Source: JBGMEA01 sp041447245
GTDB taxonomy: Bacteria; Bacillota; Clostridia; Eubacteriales; Anaerofustaceae
NCBI GenBank assembly: GCA_041447245.1
Contig: JBGMEA010000013.1
Location: forward strand, 1-9,278
Length of the DNA stretch: 9,278 nucleotides
Reading direction: 5' to 3'
Positions within the stretch are counted from its first letter, which is position 1; each line of letters begins with the position of its first letter. Under the pieces are notes generated by a model. That model saw only the letters and a program-made list of their open reading frames with translations, had not been told where the DNA came from and did no database searches. The position numbers and the translations under genes are program-made. This document shows positions 6,746 through 9,278 of the stretch, one piece after another.

Positions 6746-6758
6746 CATAAGTTATGTT
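6744..6758. promoter_or_regulatory. Perfect palindrome at the URO-D stop codon
   Basis: AACATAAGTTATGTT has 7-base arms around a single G and overlaps the TAA stop. No T run follows, so it is a poor terminator. It may be a minor protein site or chance in AT-rich DNA. The following 67 bases to the next start show no clear promoter, so the transporter is probably read from the same transcript. Confidence 0.2.
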
Positions 6759-6825
6759 GATTAATGTCAATTATCCTTGCATGAAACTATTTAATTAATA
6801 TCTTTGTTAATGAAGAGGTGCTTAG

Positions 6826-8211
6826 GTGATTCTTTCTTCTGAAAATAGTGACAATAGCAGATATCTTTCCAAAAAAGAAATTATATCCTATGGTTTAGGG
6901 CAATTTGCGATTGCTTTAGGGGGATTGGGTTCAGCGCAATATTTGTCTTATTATTGGACAGATATTGCATTGATCCCATTGACTGCAGTCAGTATAATCA
7001 TGCTCTCATCTCGAATATTTGATGGATTGAATGATATTTTGATCGCATGGATGGTTGATCGAACCAGTACAAAATTCGGTAAAGCAAGACCATGGATTTT
7101 GTGGTTTTTCATTCCTGCCACAATTGTCAATATAGGGCTCTTCTATTCTCCGGGTGGCAGTATATACAACAAAATAATATGGGCGGTCTTAACGTATAAT
7201 TTAGTAAATCTTTTGTTTTCAACGTGTTGCATGATTCCAATTCAAGCATTGACTTCATTGATTTCGCAGAAGAGTAAGGAAAGAATAACGTTAAGCTTTG
7301 CAGGGCAGATTGCTTTTGTATTTGCTCAGATTCTGGGAGCATTGACTTTTGTAAAATGCACGATGTTGTTAGGAGGTGCGCAAAAAGGATATTTTTATTA
7401 TTTTTCTATTTGTGCTATTTTAGCCGGGATTTCAATGTTTGCTACTTTTTTGGGAACCGAAGAAAAAATAAAACCGATAAAATCTGACAAAAAATTACCT
7501 TTTGGTCAGGCTTTGAAAATGACACTGCATAATAAATGGTGGCTAATATCAATGGGTTTGCAGTTAGGTGTATTTTCACTGATTACTTTACAATCCGTAT
7601 CAATGTATTACATCACATATATAATCGGAAACATGAATTTATTAACATTAATTATGAGTATTACATTTGTTTCGCAATTTATTATGCCGTTTATTTTTAA
7701 ACCTGTTGTAGATAAACTTGGAAAAATAAAAGCGACTGGTATTTCCTTGTTGATCGCTTCGGTGGGCTTTCTCATTCCGCTGATTGATATGACATCAATA
7801 ACTTTATTGGTCGCTGCATCTGTTTTCCGCGGATTGGGAATATCAGGCTCCTCAACTACAAGATGTGCGATTACAGCAGATGTTGTGGATTATGGTGAAT
7901 GGAAAACATCTCACCGTTTAGATGCGATCATTTTCAGCGGAAATAGTATTGCAGCGAAGGTTGGGATGGGGCTTTCAGGAATGTTGATTATGTTAATCTT
8001 GAATGCTTCTGGATACATTGGAGGGACCGCAACGCAAACTCCAGAAGCCTTATCTTCAATTGTATTTATGTACACTTGGTTGAATGTGATAATTATCGGT
8101 ATATCTTCGATTTTTTTGTTAGCGTTGCATTCTCTGGAACAGGAAATGGAAAATATTCAAAAGGATTTGACTCAAAGAGAAATATTGATAAACGAACCAA
8201 AATATATTTAA
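6826..8211 (+). CDS. GPH-family (MelB-like) MFS cation symporter
   Basis: This 461-residue polytopic membrane transporter starts at GTG, preceded by AGAGGTG 5 bases upstream; no earlier or nearby ATG fits. Near the N-terminus, SYGLGQFA is followed by RIFDGLND (63-70). R63, D66 and D70 match the R-xx-D-xxx-D cation-site spacing of MelB. The cytoplasmic loop DRTSTKFGKARPWILW (78-93) is the glycoside-pentoside-hexuronide family signature. In the second half, VDYGEWKTSHR (D355-K360) matches the conserved MelB loop that holds its key Lys. These support Na+ or H+ coupled uptake of a small organic solute. GPH members mainly carry sugars, but homologues beside non-sugar genes are common, so the substrate is open. 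It lies 80 bases downstream of the URO-D gene and 12 bases upstream of the second transporter, consistent with one operon. Confidence 0.87.
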   Translation: MILSSENSDNSRYLSKKEIISYGLGQFAIALGGLGSAQYLSYYWTDIALIPLTAVSIIMLSSRIFDGLNDILIAWMVDRTSTKFGKARPWILWFFIPATIVNIGLFYSPGGSIYNKIIWAVLTYNLVNLLFSTCCMIPIQALTSLISQKSKERITLSFAGQIAFVFAQILGALTFVKCTMLLGGAQKGYFYYFSICAILAGISMFATFLGTEEKIKPIKSDKKLPFGQALKMTLHNKWWLISMGLQLGVFSLITLQSVSMYYITYIIGNMNLLTLIMSITFVSQFIMPFIFKPVVDKLGKIKATGISLLIASVGFLIPLIDMTSITLLVAASVFRGLGISGSSTTRCAITADVVDYGEWKTSHRLDAIIFSGNSIAAKVGMGLSGMLIMLILNASGYIGGTATQTPEALSSIVFMYTWLNVIIIGISSIFLLALHSLEQEMENIQKDLTQREILINEPKYI

Positions 8212-8223
8212 GGAGGAAGGTTT

Positions 8224-9155
8224 ATGAAAGAAAAGAAAATCGGACTTTTGGGATTATTGGCAATACTGTCGGTATTTTTATTGCAAGGAGGGGCGGGTAA
8301 TTTAAATCCTGCAATCAATGGTATTGCACAAGGTTTAAAAATGGATCCGACAATTGTTACTCAAATTGCAAGTTTCCCTTCAATATTTGCAGTTGTTATC
8401 AGCTTTATTGCAGGACGATACGTTGGCAAAAAAATAAAATTCAAGCCGTTTTTGATGGGCGCAATATTAATTTTTGGGATTGGGGGCGCTTTGCCATTGA
8501 TGTTGTCATCTTGGACGATAATTATGATCTCAAGAGCTTGCGTCGGAATTGGTATAGGAACGTTTTTTACATTGGCGCCTTCCCTTGTCATCAGCCTATG
8601 TGATGAAAAAAGAAAGAGCCACATTATGGGAATTGGCACGGCTGTGGCAACCGCGGGCGGTGTTCTGGTGCAATTGTTGTCCGGATATTTGGTTGATATC
8701 AGTTGGAATCTGGCGTTTACAGTTCATTTTATAGGGATAATATCTTTGATTTTGGTAGCAATAGGGCTTCCTGAGCCGGAATCCAACGAAGATACACAAC
8801 AAAAAGAAAAGTGCATTTACCCAAAGAAGTGTATTTTAATGGTATTCTTGTGATGTTATTCATGATGTTTTCTATTCCGATTATTATCAGCGTATCAACG
8901 ATCATTGTGGAACGAGGTTTTGGAACAGGATTGGAAGCCGGAACCGCCAGTTCATTGTTTACGGTAGGTGGAACTGTTTTTTCTTTATTGTTTGGAATGA
9001 TGTACAAGAAATTCAAAAAATATTCCATCGTCATTGTTTTTTTAATTACCAATATCGGTATGATGCTGGTTTATTTCTCGGTAAATATTATGATGGTGTT
9101 TATCGGTATGTTTATTATTGGTATGGGACCGATAAGCACTCCTGCGTTAATGGTG
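8224..9155 (+). pseudogene. MFS transporter, frameshifted and truncated by the repeat
   Basis: The start ATG follows AAGGAGG (8210-8216), which overlaps the upstream stop, so translation is tightly coupled. The first frame (8224 to about 8811) gives the N-terminal half of a 12-helix MFS protein, with motif A as GRYVGKK (about residues 64-70) and the usual GIGIGTFFTLAPS and GTAVATAGGVLVQ helices. At the A-rich run 8801-8811 the homologous reading moves to the -1 frame, as expected if one base was deleted. It continues VYFNGILVMLFMMFSIPII and later IGMGPISTPALMV up to about 9153. There repeat sequence begins and MFS similarity ends, leaving about 310 of an expected 390-400 residues. The site does not form a canonical X-XXY-YYZ slippery heptamer. 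It was probably a second substrate transporter, now inactive unless the frameshift is a sequencing error. Confidence 0.75.
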
Positions 9156-9278
9156 AATTGTCAAGTGAAGTGCAACATAAAAACCTCAGAAGGAGACTTC
9201 CAGTTTAGACATTTACGAGGACGAAGATTAAGCAGATGATTCGCCCATAAAACTTTAGAGATATCAACATTGGACAGG
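9154..9278 (+). mobile_element. Left end of a probable insertion sequence (copy B, continues past window)
   Basis: The reading frame of the transporter is broken at about 9154, where TGAATTGTCAAGTGAAGTGC begins. This stretch recurs at 3575, as does the inner block 9236-9266 (containing CGCCCATAAAACTTTAGAG). The element is cut by the window edge and no transposase is visible, so its type is unproven. The sharp boundary inside a gene plus a second copy with unrelated flanks is the signature of an inserted element. An IS30-like left end is my weak guess from the general look of the terminus. The other end and any target duplication lie outside the window. Confidence 0.55.

Noticed and set aside
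8801..8811. Programmed -1 frameshift in the second MFS gene
   Set aside because: The A-rich run does not fit X-XXY-YYZ in the reading phase, programmed shifts are not expected in MFS genes, and the gene is also truncated downstream. Decay or a sequence error is simpler.
1..9278. CRISPR array, tRNA, rRNA or riboswitch
   Set aside because: No regularly spaced repeats, no cloverleaf-like or rRNA-like stretches, and no leader long enough or conserved enough to call a riboswitch were seen on either strand.

Overview
The window comes from a low-to-moderate GC bacterium, most likely a Bacillota (Firmicutes) member and plausibly an anaerobe. The evidence is the Gram-positive-type AGGAGG ribosome sites, the short FeoB followed by a small FeoB-associated Cys-rich protein, a PucR/CdaR-type regulator, and a cobalamin-methyltransferase-like URO-D protein. 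I cannot fix the genus from sequence alone.

Layout. (1) 2-121 is the last 39 codons of tuf (EF-Tu), followed by a hairpin terminator. (2) 263-649 encodes a small zinc-ribbon membrane protein (DUF4190-like) with its own promoter. It ends at a bidirectional terminator shared with the convergent iron operon. (3) 694-3294, minus strand, is a ferrous-iron uptake operon, feoA - feoB - FeoB-associated Cys-rich protein. Its promoter has a consensus -35, and a near-perfect DtxR/IdeR-like palindrome covers the transcription start. FeoA carries an unusual His-rich tail. (4) 3335-3823 has no convincing gene. It holds a short open frame and a decayed repeat resembling an insertion-sequence end. (5) 3824-5386, minus strand, encodes a PucR/CdaR-type regulator. 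It is divergent from 5594-~9155, plus strand: a URO-D/MtaA-like protein, a GPH-type sugar/cation symporter homologue, and a second MFS transporter that is frameshifted and truncated. The shared intergenic region carries a palindrome plus an extra in-phase half-site. (6) 9154-9278 is a second, better preserved copy of the repeat in the same orientation. It interrupts the second transporter and runs off the window.

How the genes work together. The feo genes form a classical iron-repressed Fe(II) import unit. The regulator / URO-D / transporter block looks like an inducible cassette for taking up a small organic compound and acting on it, perhaps by methyl transfer. No corrinoid protein or reductive activase is present here, and the URO-D protein lacks the C-terminal Cys that completes the zinc site in MtaA/MtbA-type enzymes, so its chemistry is open. 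The cassette lies between two direct repeats about 5.6 kb apart, and its regulator and transporter look AT-richer than feoB, which suggests an acquired and partly decaying island.
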